From: Tannerellaceae bacterium
GTDB taxonomy: Bacteria; Bacteroidota; Bacteroidia; Bacteroidales; Tannerellaceae
Direction: 5' to 3'
DNA length: 13,497 nt
NCBI GenBank assembly: GCA_031267205.1
Contig: JAIRZN010000109.1
Coordinates: forward strand, 1 to 13,497
The notes below the pieces were generated by a model, which was given only the letters and a program-made list of their open reading frames with translations, ran no database searches and had not been told where the DNA came from. Every line of letters begins with the position of its first letter. Within the stretch, counting starts at the first letter, position 1. Below, one piece after another: positions 1 through 6,706 of the stretch. A program made the translations under genes and the position numbers.

Positions 1-258
1 TTTCGCCTCTCTTAAGGCGCAGGATTACAGAGTGTAAAAGAAAATGATTGATTTGAAAAAAATTTCTTCTTTCATTGTTGGATATGTTACATTTTAACTA
101 TATTTGCCGTCAGTATTAATCGAACGATTAAATTAGACAGTTTGTTTTTTTAGACACTCCCAATTCCTTTGATTACAGGCGTTTTCTTCTCCGTCGATTC
201 GGGCCTTCAGTCCGTTTTTTTTACCGTATAAAATAGACAATTCGACGGTCCCAGGATC

Positions 259-288
259 GGCACGGGCTACAAGCCCGCGCCAGCGGGG
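259..288 (-). repeat. Short palindromic repeat module 2, minus-strand copy
   Basis: The reverse complement of this 30-base stretch matches 801-830 at 28 of 30 positions. Its core, GGGCTTGTAGCCC, is a small palindrome able to form a hairpin. The first part of the same module (CCCGCTGGCGCGGGCTT) is also fused to the end of another repeat copy at 932-948. It lies in non-coding sequence and looks like a dispersed REP-type element. Confidence 0.75.
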
Positions 289-298
289 TTATGCATAT

Positions 299-404
299 CA
301 TGCGCCAAAACGAAGAGGGCGCCCACGAGGGACGCCCCTACATTTAACCGTTCCTCGCCGGCGCGGGAAATGTAGGGGCGTCCCGTGTGGGCGCCCTCTT
401 CGTT
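299..404. repeat. Inverted pair of REP-like repeat module 1 (copies A and A')
   Basis: The left arm (309-345) and right arm (368-404) are 37 bases each and match in inverted orientation at 35 of 37 positions, separated by 22 bases (346-367). The direct copy begins at 299 with CATGCGCCAAAACG. Inside each arm GGGCG..CC/GG..CGCCC forms an imperfect hairpin with a 5-base loop. A head-to-head pair of palindromic units resembles the BIME arrangement of bacterial REP sequences. In such systems the units are usually mobilised in trans by a RAYT transposase, and none is present in this window. Confidence 0.85.
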
Positions 405-423
405 AATGTATGGGCAGTGTGCA

Positions 424-536
424 TAAGCGCCGGCCCCCGCGCCTGCGTGAGGGATAGTAGCGGAAAGCCCGGAACGAGCGCAGCGAGCGAGGACTTGCAG
501 CGGAAAGCCCGACCGCGCCGCAGGCGGGGGCACGCC
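424..536. repeat. GC-rich composite repeat with a duplicated 13-base core
   Basis: AGCGGAAAGCCCG occurs at 459-471 and again at 499-511, a 40-base period. The stretch between them is made of AGCGAGCGA-type purine-rich repeats. The flanks are very GC-rich, unlike positions 1-250. There is no coding signal. I read it as another class of dispersed repeat sitting next to the module 1 copies. The outer edges are approximate. Confidence 0.55.
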
Positions 537-551
537 CAAATTATTCTTATT

Positions 552-611
552 CATGCGCCAAAACGAAGAGGGCGCCCACAAGGGACGCCCCTACATTTCC
601 CGCCGGCGGGG
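552..611 (+). repeat. REP-like repeat module 1, copy B
   Basis: This copy starts CATGCGCCAAAACG like copies A and C and continues almost identically through CTACATTT (598), with one visible difference from copy A (CACAAGGG for CACGAGGG). It is followed by CCCGCCGGCGGGG, a shortened form of the start of module 2. Orientation is the same as copies A and C. Confidence 0.85.
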
Positions 612-800
612 ACAAAGAACATTATTCAGAAAGCCCCAAAAGGTATTGCCGGAGGCACAAAAACAAAAGGTGCGCGCCAGCCAAAAACCTAATTCAATAA
701 AAAACAAAAAATACCCCAAACCTCAGTAGCAAGGTTTGACAAAGAACATTTTTCAACCTCCTCCCAAAAAACACATTTGCCGAAGGCGCAAAAAAAAAAT
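611..800 (+). repeat. Degenerate A-rich direct duplication
   Basis: GACAAAGAACATT-TTCA occurs at 611-627 and 738-754. Each is followed 35-39 bases downstream by a TTGCCG-AGGC-CAAAA stretch (about 646-663 and 777-795). The block between is A-rich. It is best read as an old duplication about 127 bases apart. No hairpin or coding content is clear. Confidence 0.5.
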
Positions 801-830
801 CCCCGCCGGCGCGGGCTTGCAGCCCGTGCC
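801..830 (+). repeat. Short palindromic repeat module 2, plus-strand copy
   Basis: This is the plus-strand copy of the element at 259-288, differing at two positions. It contains the palindromic core GGGCTTGCAGCCC (813-825), preceded by CCCCGCCGGCGC. Confidence 0.75.
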
Positions 831-864
831 CATCGCGAGGAAAAGACAAATGTAGGATGCGCAA

Positions 865-1371
865 TTAGGCTACCGGCAGCATATTCATGCGCCAAAACGA
901 AGAGGGCGCCACGAGGGACGCCCCTACATTTCCCGCTGGCGCGGGCTTATATTGGAAATTAGTAATATAATAAATTGTCAATCCGGCCATGGGCGCCTTA
1001 ATATCCGACAGGAAACTATCTCCGCTAAATATGACGGAAATGGATGTATCTGCCGGCATATCGCCTGTGCCGTCTTTTATTAGATATAAATCTACACTGT
1101 CAATTGTGCCCGGGATTGCATGTCGGACGCCCCACATCGCGTAATCCGGGTAATAGGACAATGTCCCTTGTAAATCAGTGATGGAAGCGCTTTCTCCGGT
1201 AAGATCTCCGCCGGTAACGCCTTCGTCCGTGGCGTTTTCCCCGTCAGTAACTTCTTCAACAACGGTCGTTTGCTTGCCGCCAAATTCTTCTGCGGCTTTC
1301 TTGTCATTGCATGATCCTAAGGTGGTGGAGAAAACTATTATTACGCCTATGCTTATTCTTGTAATCCTCAT
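865..1371 (-). CDS. Small lipoprotein of unknown function with a repeat-derived C-terminus
   Basis: The 168-residue product begins with a charged MRITR, a hydrophobic stretch and a lipobox TLGSC with Cys21, so it is predicted to be exported and lipid-anchored. Residues 22-65 are rich in Glu, Asp, Thr and Gly and are probably an unstructured linker. Residues 66-140 look like a small beta-rich domain (SYYPDYAMWG, VDLYLIKDG, ISVIFSGD) that I do not recognise. Residues 142-162 are encoded by repeat copy C (886-948); the same peptide pattern appears in frames across the other copies, so the native protein probably ended near residue 140. A single-base deletion in this copy sets the frame that gives the present ending. 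A promoter match lies about 200 bases upstream. The lipoprotein call is good, the function is unknown, and the gene could be 3'-disrupted. Confidence 0.65.
   Translation of the reverse strand: MRITRISIGVIIVFSTTLGSCNDKKAAEEFGGKQTTVVEEVTDGENATDEGVTGGDLTGESASITDLQGTLSYYPDYAMWGVRHAIPGTIDSVDLYLIKDGTGDMPADTSISVIFSGDSFLSDIKAPMAGLTIYYITNFQYKPAPAGNVGASLVAPSSFWRMNMLPVA
886..948 (+). repeat. REP-like repeat module 1 plus module 2 start, copy C, inside a gene end
   Basis: This copy runs from CATGCGCCAAAACG through CTACATTT and then into CCCGCTGGCGCGGGCTT, joining module 1 to the first part of module 2. Relative to copies A and B it has lost one C (GGCGCCACG instead of GGCGCCCACG). It lies within the 3' end of the lipoprotein frame read on the minus strand and supplies about its last 20 residues. 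Confidence 0.85.
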
Positions 1372-1571
1372 AATGCTATAAATTAATTATTAATATTCGG
1401 GAAATTAATGCTATGCTTTTTTTATATCAATTTCAATCTGCCGCCCTTTACGGCAATTACAGGGTTGTTTTCTAAAAACATGATGGCCCGTTTATCCTGC
1501 CGGCAAAATCAATAACAAGATAAGGTAACACAAATAGGTACATTCTCAATGAACGTGGCATACATACTAAC

Positions 1572-1640
1572 ACGTCAAAGATAGTTGTTTATTTGACGTA
1601 AACAAGTTTACCATTCTTTGTACGGCACATTTGTTTACGT
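1572..1640. promoter_or_regulatory. Two overlapping inverted repeats around the promoter
   Basis: ACGTCAAA (1572-1579) pairs with TTTGACGT (1592-1599) across 12 bases. ACGTAAACAA (1596-1605) pairs perfectly with TTGTTTACGT (1631-1640) across 25 bases. The two share ACGT at 1596-1599, so the structures are mutually exclusive. The first spans the -7 element and the second includes the -33 element, which suits an operator. The second also lies just past the serine hydrolase stop (1651), so it could be a 3' hairpin of that transcript, although no T-run follows. Confidence 0.45.
1576..1605 (-). promoter_or_regulatory. Bacteroidetes-type promoter reading toward the small lipoprotein gene
   Basis: On the minus strand TTG (1605-1603) is followed after 19 bases by TATCTTTG (1583-1576), matching the Bacteroidetes -33/-7 consensus TTG-N19-21-TAnnTTTG. 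Transcription would start near 1569 and give a leader of about 200 bases before the ATG at 1371. No closer match is visible. Confidence 0.6.
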
Positions 1641-1650
1641 GTCTTATCCC

Positions 1651-2793
1651 TTACGATGCGGCGTCGATTATCCGTAGTCCTGCGGACAGCCATAGGTTTA
1701 TATCGGAGGGATAATGATGGATATAGTCCACCGTTCCGCGTTGGCGGCCGAGGCGTACGATTACTGCGTTCTTTTCCGGTATGGCGAAGACGTATTGACC
1801 GTAGAGGCCGCGCATGTATGGTATGGAGAGGCCCTCGTATTCGAGGCGCCAGAACTGGAGGCCGTAGCGGCGGTTCGGCTCTTTATACTCGCTGTCGAAG
1901 AGCGTCGCGTCGGGCGTTATAGCTTCAAGAAGGTAGTCTTCGGGCAGGAGCTGAACGCCGTCCCATTGTCCGTTGTTGAGGATTAGTTGTCCGAAGCGGG
2001 CGAAATCGCGGGCGTTAGTATTGAAGCAGCAGTAGGCCTTTTCCATACCTTCAGCCCTATCCAAGCTCCATAGCGCGTTCTCTTCTGCATGCATAGGCGT
2101 CCATAGCTTACGCGAGACGTAGGAGCTGAGGCTTTCGCCGACGGCCTTCTCGACGATGAAGGCCAGGAGCTGCGTTACGCCGCTTTGGTAGATGAAATTC
2201 ACGCCCGGGCGAGCGTTTTGTTTCATCCCGAAGGTTATGCCGCCGAGGTCGTTGCCATAGTATAATTGGGCGGTAGGGGAGAAAGGCGAGGAGTAAGATT
2301 CTTCAAAGTCCACGCCGGCGCTCATTGTCAGTAGGTGTCTTAGCCTAAGCGTATCCCCCTCGTAGGTTCCGAAGGCGGGGAAAAAATCCGCCGCCGGCTG
2401 GTCTATCCCCTCGATAAATCCGTCGCCGATAGCGCATCCGATAGCTAAGGATACGATGCTTTTAGCCATTGAGAAGGAGTTGCTGAGCGATTGCGGCGAG
2501 TAGTCGTCCCAATAAGATTCGAAGAGCAGCTTACCGTCTTTGATGACTACGAAGGCGACGGAGCCGTACTCGGTCATGCTGCTGTCGGCGAAGGATGCAG
2601 TATTGTAGGCCACGGCCCTTTCCCAGGGGTGCGGGGATAGAGCCTCTACCACGCGGTTCTCGAATATCGGGTACTGATTTATTTTTGGGTACTGATACAT
2701 CAGCATCTGCCTGAGTGCATAATTAGAAGGCAGCATGAGGTACCCTGCCAAGAGGCATAGCAGGGCAAGGATGGTGATTAAGATCTTCTTCAT
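1651..2793 (-). CDS. Membrane-anchored serine hydrolase, beta-lactamase/PBP fold (class C-like)
   Basis: This 380-residue protein has an N-terminal hydrophobic segment (residues 4-20) without a lipobox, so it is probably anchored in the inner membrane or exported. The beta-lactamase family (PF00144) motifs are visible: SMAK at 108-111, with Ser108 as likely nucleophile and Lys111 as base, and YQS at 202-204 as the YxS/N motif. HLLTMSAGVDFEE (153-165) is the typical family sequence before the second motif. The third motif, usually HTG/KTG, seems replaced by LYGQ (330-333). The family includes D-Ala-D-Ala carboxypeptidases, esterases and peptidases; the substrate cannot be told from sequence. 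It is the last gene of a three-gene minus-strand operon, starting 6 bases after the carbonic anhydrase-like gene. Confidence 0.85.
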   Translation of the reverse strand: MKKILITILALLCLLAGYLMLPSNYALRQMLMYQYPKINQYPIFENRVVEALSPHPWERAVAYNTASFADSSMTEYGSVAFVVIKDGKLLFESYWDDYSPQSLSNSFSMAKSIVSLAIGCAIGDGFIEGIDQPAADFFPAFGTYEGDTLRLRHLLTMSAGVDFEESYSSPFSPTAQLYYGNDLGGITFGMKQNARPGVNFIYQSGVTQLLAFIVEKAVGESLSSYVSRKLWTPMHAEENALWSLDRAEGMEKAYCCFNTNARDFARFGQLILNNGQWDGVQLLPEDYLLEAITPDATLFDSEYKEPNRRYGLQFWRLEYEGLSIPYMRGLYGQYVFAIPEKNAVIVRLGRQRGTVDYIHHYPSDINLWLSAGLRIIDAAS

Positions 2794-2799
2794 ATTGTT

Positions 2800-3315
2800 T
2801 TATTGTTTATACCATGATGAATAAAGGCGATAGTTGCGGGCTATCTTTTGGTTTATCTCCTTGGATTGCTCCGGGTCGACAGTCTTGACGAAGCGCGCGG
2901 GGACGCCTGCGTATATGCTTCCTGCCGGAACAATTGTTCCGCTGAGGACGACCGAGCCGGCGGCGATAATAGCGCCTTCTCCTATGACGGCATGGTCGAG
3001 CACTACGGAGCCGATGCCGATCAGCGCGCCGTCGCATATCTTGGCCCCGTGTATAGTTACGTTATGCCCCACGGATACGTTGTCGCCAATCTCTATAACA
3101 GATTTTTCGTATAAGGTATGCAAGACGGAGCCGTCCTGTATGTTGACGCCGTCGCCTATGCGTATTGAGTTCACGTCTCCGCGCAAGACTGTGGCGAACC
3201 ATATGCTGCAGCCTTCGCCTATCACTACGTCGCCTATGACGGCGGCGTTGTCCGCCAGGTAAGTATCTTTTCCTATCCGGGGAGTGAATCCCCGCACCGA
3301 TTTAATAATAGCCAT
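2800..3315 (-). CDS. Gamma-class carbonic anhydrase-like protein (left-handed beta-helix hexapeptide family)
   Basis: The 171-residue protein is built of hexapeptide repeats from about residue 15 to 140 and ends in a C-terminal helix, the standard size and shape of YrdA/PaaY/CaiE-type proteins. Three histidines in the metal-site pattern are present: His66 (SVLHT), His84 and His89 (GHNVTIHG), with the 5-residue spacing of the Methanosarcina Cam enzyme. Arg45 and Asp47 (RGDVN) and Gln60-Asp61 (QDG) correspond to other conserved site residues. It should form a trimer with zinc or iron at subunit interfaces. Many bacterial members have weak or no measured carbonic anhydrase activity, so function beyond metal binding is uncertain. 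It starts 4 bases after the aminopeptidase stop, so the two are surely cotranscribed. Confidence 0.88.
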   Translation of the reverse strand: MAIIKSVRGFTPRIGKDTYLADNAAVIGDVVIGEGCSIWFATVLRGDVNSIRIGDGVNIQDGSVLHTLYEKSVIEIGDNVSVGHNVTIHGAKICDGALIGIGSVVLDHAVIGEGAIIAAGSVVLSGTIVPAGSIYAGVPARFVKTVDPEQSKEINQKIARNYRLYSSWYKQ

Positions 3316-3319
3316 GGTC

Positions 3320-5128
3320 TTATGCGTTTTGGATTGCCTCGGTTTTAGCTTTCAGCCACTGGCACTCCTTGGATTTGAGCAAGGGGCTTAGATTATCGTA
3401 GACGATCCTGTGGTATCTGTTAAGCCATGCAATTTCAGCGGCGGATAACATGGATGTGTCGATCAGGCGCGTATCTATGAAGCAGAGCGAGATTGTCTCG
3501 AAGGACAAGAAGAGGCCGTAGTCCGTCTCCCCGGCCTCGTGCACAAGCATCATATTTTCGATACGTATGCCGTATTTGCCCGCGCGATACAATCCCGGTT
3601 CATTACTAAGTATCATGCCCGGCAGCAGAGGCACGGGATTTTCTTCGGCGCGTATACTCTGCGGCCCCTCGTGCACGCACAAGACATGGCCCACGCCGTG
3701 GCCCGTGCCGTGCCCGTAATTAAGGCCTACGTCCCACAAGGCTTTGCGAGCGAGGACGTCTAACTGCGATCCCCGCGTGCCGGCAGGGAATTTGCAGCTT
3801 GCAAGAGCTATATGTCCCTTCAGCACGCGCGTAAAATCCTCCTTCATCTCTTGGCTGGGGTTGTCCGATAGCGTGATGGTGCGGGTGATGTCCGTAGTTC
3901 CGTCGAGATAGTGCGCTCCGGTATCCATTAGCAGTAAACCTTCGGGACGAATGACGGCGTCGGTCTCCGGCGTAGCGTTATAGTGGACGATAGCGGCGTG
4001 TTCATTGTATGCGCAAATAGGTTCGAAGCTCTCGAACCTGAAATGGGCCGCCTCTTTGCGCAAGGACAGGAGCTTATCCGAGACGCTTATCTCCGTCAGG
4101 CTGTTCCCTTCGCTGAGCTGTTGTTCCAGCCACATATAGAAACGTGTAAGAGCCACGCCGTCCTTCTTTACCGAAGCTATGAATCCATTAATCTCGTTCC
4201 CGTTCTTGACGCTCTTGAGGTGATTGACAGGAGTTAGGTCGTTGATGATGCGGCAGCGCTTGGGGATAGCTTCAATCAACGCCGCCGGCGTCCGGTTTAT
4301 GTCCGCTATTAAACGAACGTTCGGGCTCAGGCTACTGAGGTACGGGATTATCCTGTTGTAATCGAGCAGCTCGAGGCCTTGCGCATTCATCACTATGCGC
4401 GTTTCCCAATGCGTCTCGTCGGTGTAGAGGAAGATGATGGCCTCTTTCTCCGAGATAAAGGCGTAAGAGAGTTGCACATTGGTGTACTTTATATCCGAGC
4501 CACGCAGGTTGAATGTCCAGCATACCTCGTCGGGCGAGGTCAGCAGCAAGGCGTTCGCTCCTGCGGCGCGGATGCGTTCCCGGATAGTTTTCAGTTTCTC
4601 ATCCCTGGATTGGCCTACTACCCCGTCGGGTATCTCGGCGATTTTTTTAGTCAGCGCCTCCGGCCGGTCGTGCCATATCTTGTCAAACAAATCTACGGCC
4701 GTGTAGAGGGTAATCTTTTTGGCGGCAAGTGCATTGCGCAGTACGCTTGCGTTGGCGGCGCTGTAAGTCAGTCCGTCCACTCCGGCGACCGAGCCTTCGT
4801 CGAGTTCCCCGACTATGAACTCGGATATAGTCCGGCAGCCCGGCGTTCCGTCCTTGTATAATTCTATCGACGTGCCCGCCAGCTCCGCTTCCGCCTGGAG
4901 GAAATAGCGGGAATCGGTCCATAACACAGCCTTATTGCCTGTCACAACCATCGTTCCCGCCGAGCCTGTAAAGCCTGAAAGCCATTGACGTGTCTTCCAT
5001 CTATCCTGCACGTATTCGCTAAGGTGCGGATCGGAGCCGGTCACGATGTAAGCTTTCAGTCCGTTATTAAGCATCGCCCTGCGCAGGGCTGCCATACGTT
5101 TTGTTATGTCATCCTTTGTTTCTTTCAT
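3320..5128 (-). CDS. Aminopeptidase P family Xaa-Pro peptidase, three-domain type
   Basis: The 602-residue protein matches the long three-domain aminopeptidase P (eukaryotic XPNPEP1-like) rather than the roughly 440-residue E. coli PepP. Two creatinase-like N-terminal domains (about 10-145 and 165-310) precede the pita-bread M24 catalytic domain (about 315-540) and a C-terminal extension. The five metal ligands are all visible with correct spacing: Asp402 (MDTGAHY), Asp413 (GTTDITRT), His477 (GHGTGHGVGH), Glu510 (SNEPG) and Glu524 (RIENM). It removes an N-terminal residue that precedes proline, normally with two Mn ions. No signal peptide is seen, so it is cytoplasmic. It is the first gene of the operon with the gamma carbonic anhydrase-like and serine hydrolase genes, and it faces the divergent kinase/MurU operon across 147 bases. 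Confidence 0.95.
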   Translation of the reverse strand: MKETKDDITKRMAALRRAMLNNGLKAYIVTGSDPHLSEYVQDRWKTRQWLSGFTGSAGTMVVTGNKAVLWTDSRYFLQAEAELAGTSIELYKDGTPGCRTISEFIVGELDEGSVAGVDGLTYSAANASVLRNALAAKKITLYTAVDLFDKIWHDRPEALTKKIAEIPDGVVGQSRDEKLKTIRERIRAAGANALLLTSPDEVCWTFNLRGSDIKYTNVQLSYAFISEKEAIIFLYTDETHWETRIVMNAQGLELLDYNRIIPYLSSLSPNVRLIADINRTPAALIEAIPKRCRIINDLTPVNHLKSVKNGNEINGFIASVKKDGVALTRFYMWLEQQLSEGNSLTEISVSDKLLSLRKEAAHFRFESFEPICAYNEHAAIVHYNATPETDAVIRPEGLLLMDTGAHYLDGTTDITRTITLSDNPSQEMKEDFTRVLKGHIALASCKFPAGTRGSQLDVLARKALWDVGLNYGHGTGHGVGHVLCVHEGPQSIRAEENPVPLLPGMILSNEPGLYRAGKYGIRIENMMLVHEAGETDYGLFLSFETISLCFIDTRLIDTSMLSAAEIAWLNRYHRIVYDNLSPLLKSKECQWLKAKTEAIQNA

Positions 5129-5161
5129 GATTACGTTGAATATTTATTTTATAAGTGACCG

Positions 5162-5169
5162 TAAAGTTA
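5162..5169 (-). promoter_or_regulatory. Possible -7 element for the aminopeptidase operon
   Basis: The minus strand reads TAACTTTA, one mismatch from TAnnTTTG, about 34 bases upstream of the ATG at 5128. No convincing TTG is seen 19-21 bases further upstream, so this is a weak call resting on position and the -7 match. Confidence 0.35.
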
Positions 5170-5248
5170 TCATTTTTTCAGGAACTGCATCTCCATAAAA
5201 AACAGATGGCGCGTCGACGGCAGTAAATCATTTCTTGAAGAAAAACTC

Positions 5249-5256
5249 TACCTTCG
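5249..5256 (+). promoter_or_regulatory. Possible -7 element for the kinase-RapZ/MurU operon
   Basis: TACCTTCG has one mismatch from TAnnTTTG and ends 19 bases before the ATG at 5276, which would give a very short leader. A TTG at 5235-5237 is too close to be a standard -33 element, so the match is partial. Confidence 0.4.
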
Positions 5257-5275
5257 TTGCCTAAACGGATAAATA

Positions 5276-6706
5276 ATGATTGCCGAAGAATTAAAGAAAC
5301 TTTATTACAGCCACACCGGAAGCGTAGCCGAAGAGATCACGGAACTGCCCTCGTCCGGCTCCAACAGGCGTTACTTCCGCCTCGCGGGGGAGGGGAGTTT
5401 TATAGGCGTCAGCGGGACGTCGCACGAGGAGAATGCGGCGTTTATATATATGTCGGGCTTTTTCCGTCGGAAGGGACTTCCCGTGCCCGAAGTGTACGCC
5501 TTTAGCGGCGACAAGCGTTTTTACCTTCAGGAAGACCTCGGAGATACGCTGCTCTTTGACGCTATCGTGAAGGGCCGCAAGAGTTGTGTCTTCGACGAAT
5601 ACGAGCGCCGCCTGTTGCGTAAGACGATAGCCCTGTTGCCTGAGGTACAGATGGCCGGCTCCGGCGGATTCGACTTCGGATATTGCTATCCGCAGGCGGA
5701 ATTTAACTCCCGCTCCGTCCTCTGGGATTTAAACTACTTCAAGTATTGCTTCCTGAAGGCTACCGGGCTGGAGTTCCAGGAAAACAGGCTTGAGGACGAC
5801 TTCAGGAAGATGAGCGAAGTCTTGCCCGGAGACTCCTGCGGCGCGTTTATGTATCGCGACTTCCAATCGCGTAATGTCATGATTCGCGACGGCGAGCCGT
5901 GGTTTATCGACTTCCAGGGCGGACGCCGCGGCCCGGTATACTACGATGTTGCGTCTTTCCTGTGGCAGGCGAAAGCAAACTACACAGAGGACTTGCGCCG
6001 CGAACTTCTGTCCGGCTACATGCAGGCCTTAAACTCCTACCGGCCCGTAGACGAAGGACGCTTCTGCGAACGGTTGCGCCATTTCGTCCTCTTCCGCATA
6101 TTGCAGGTGTTGGGAGCATACGGCTTCAGGGGCTATTTCGAAAAGAAACCTCACTTCATGCAGAGCGTTCCCTTTGCCATCGCCAACCTGAAACGTTTGC
6201 TCAAGGAAGATTACCCCGAATATCCATACCTGTGCGCCGTCCTGCGCGAACTAACCCTCCTTAAACAATTCTCGGAAGACATCCGCAAGCGTACCTTAGA
6301 GGTTAAGATCGTCAGCTTCGCATATAAGAAAGGTATCCCCAACGACCCTACGGGCAATGGAGGAGGGTTCGTCTTCGATTGCAGGGCGGTCAACAACCCC
6401 GGCAAATACGAACGATATAACCATTTCACAGGATTGGACGAACCCGTAATACGCTTCCTCGAAGAAGAAGGCGAGATTACAAAATTCATGGAGCATGTAT
6501 ACGATATGGTAGGCGCATCCGTCAAACGTTATCTCGACCGTGGCTTCACAAACTTGATGGTAAGCTTCGGATGCACCGGCGGGCAACATCGCTCGGTCTA
6601 TTCCGCGCAACATCTGGCAGAATACCTGCACGGCAAGTTCGACGTGAAAATCCACCTGATACACAGGGAGCAGAATATTGAACAATCTTTTGATACTATC
6701 TTATGA
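5276..6706 (+). CDS. AmgK-like amino-sugar kinase fused to a RapZ C-terminal domain
   Basis: A 476-residue fusion. Residues 1-330 are an aminoglycoside-phosphotransferase-fold kinase most like AmgK, the anomeric MurNAc/GlcNAc kinase. The signs are SNRRYFRL (29-36, nucleotide-binding region), LQEDLGDTLLFDAI (84-97), the catalytic loop YRDFQSRN (193-200, base Asp195, Asn200) and IDFQGGRRGPVYYDVASF (211-228, metal ligand Asp212). The usual loop His is Tyr193. Residues 341-468 are the RapZ C-terminal domain: FVFDCRAVNNP (365-375), TGLDEPV (385-391) and the loop FGCTGGQHRSV (431-441). In enteric RapZ this domain binds GlcN6P and GlmZ/GlmY RNA and follows a P-loop ATPase; here that ATPase domain is absent and the sugar kinase takes its place. 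The stop overlaps the MurU-like start by 4 bases, implying translational coupling and supporting the AmgK reading. Domain calls are strong; the joint function is inferred. Automated annotation may call the whole protein RapZ. Confidence 0.88.
   Translation: MIAEELKKLYYSHTGSVAEEITELPSSGSNRRYFRLAGEGSFIGVSGTSHEENAAFIYMSGFFRRKGLPVPEVYAFSGDKRFYLQEDLGDTLLFDAIVKGRKSCVFDEYERRLLRKTIALLPEVQMAGSGGFDFGYCYPQAEFNSRSVLWDLNYFKYCFLKATGLEFQENRLEDDFRKMSEVLPGDSCGAFMYRDFQSRNVMIRDGEPWFIDFQGGRRGPVYYDVASFLWQAKANYTEDLRRELLSGYMQALNSYRPVDEGRFCERLRHFVLFRILQVLGAYGFRGYFEKKPHFMQSVPFAIANLKRLLKEDYPEYPYLCAVLRELTLLKQFSEDIRKRTLEVKIVSFAYKKGIPNDPTGNGGGFVFDCRAVNNPGKYERYNHFTGLDEPVIRFLEEEGEITKFMEHVYDMVGASVKRYLDRGFTNLMVSFGCTGGQHRSVYSAQHLAEYLHGKFDVKIHLIHREQNIEQSFDTIL

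Larger units (their letters stand above)
1..864. other. Gene-free stretch with a cluster of dispersed repeats
   Basis: I see no credible protein or RNA gene here. Positions 1-250 are AT-rich and hold only short features: a T-run at 213-222 and a 7-base inverted repeat CCGTCGA/TCGACGG at 191-197 and 242-248. From about 259 the composition switches to GC-rich repeat modules that recur in both orientations, described separately. Between roughly 610 and 800 the sequence is A-rich with degenerate direct repeats. The open frames that cross this stretch consist of translated repeats, appear on both strands over the same bases, and have no recognisable domain, so I treat them as chance frames. Confidence 0.75.

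Noticed and set aside
195..224. Plus-strand terminator (CGGG/TCCG stem before a T-run)
   Set aside because: The stem is only 4 pairs including a G-T pair, and no plus-strand gene is seen upstream within the window.
267..962. Several overlapping open frames of 61-104 codons on both strands
   Set aside because: They consist of translated REP-like repeats, lie on both strands over the same bases, and have no domain or lipobox.
1656..1986. Plus-strand frames opposite the serine hydrolase
   Set aside because: They are antisense shadows of a clearly conserved hydrolase gene with no features of their own.
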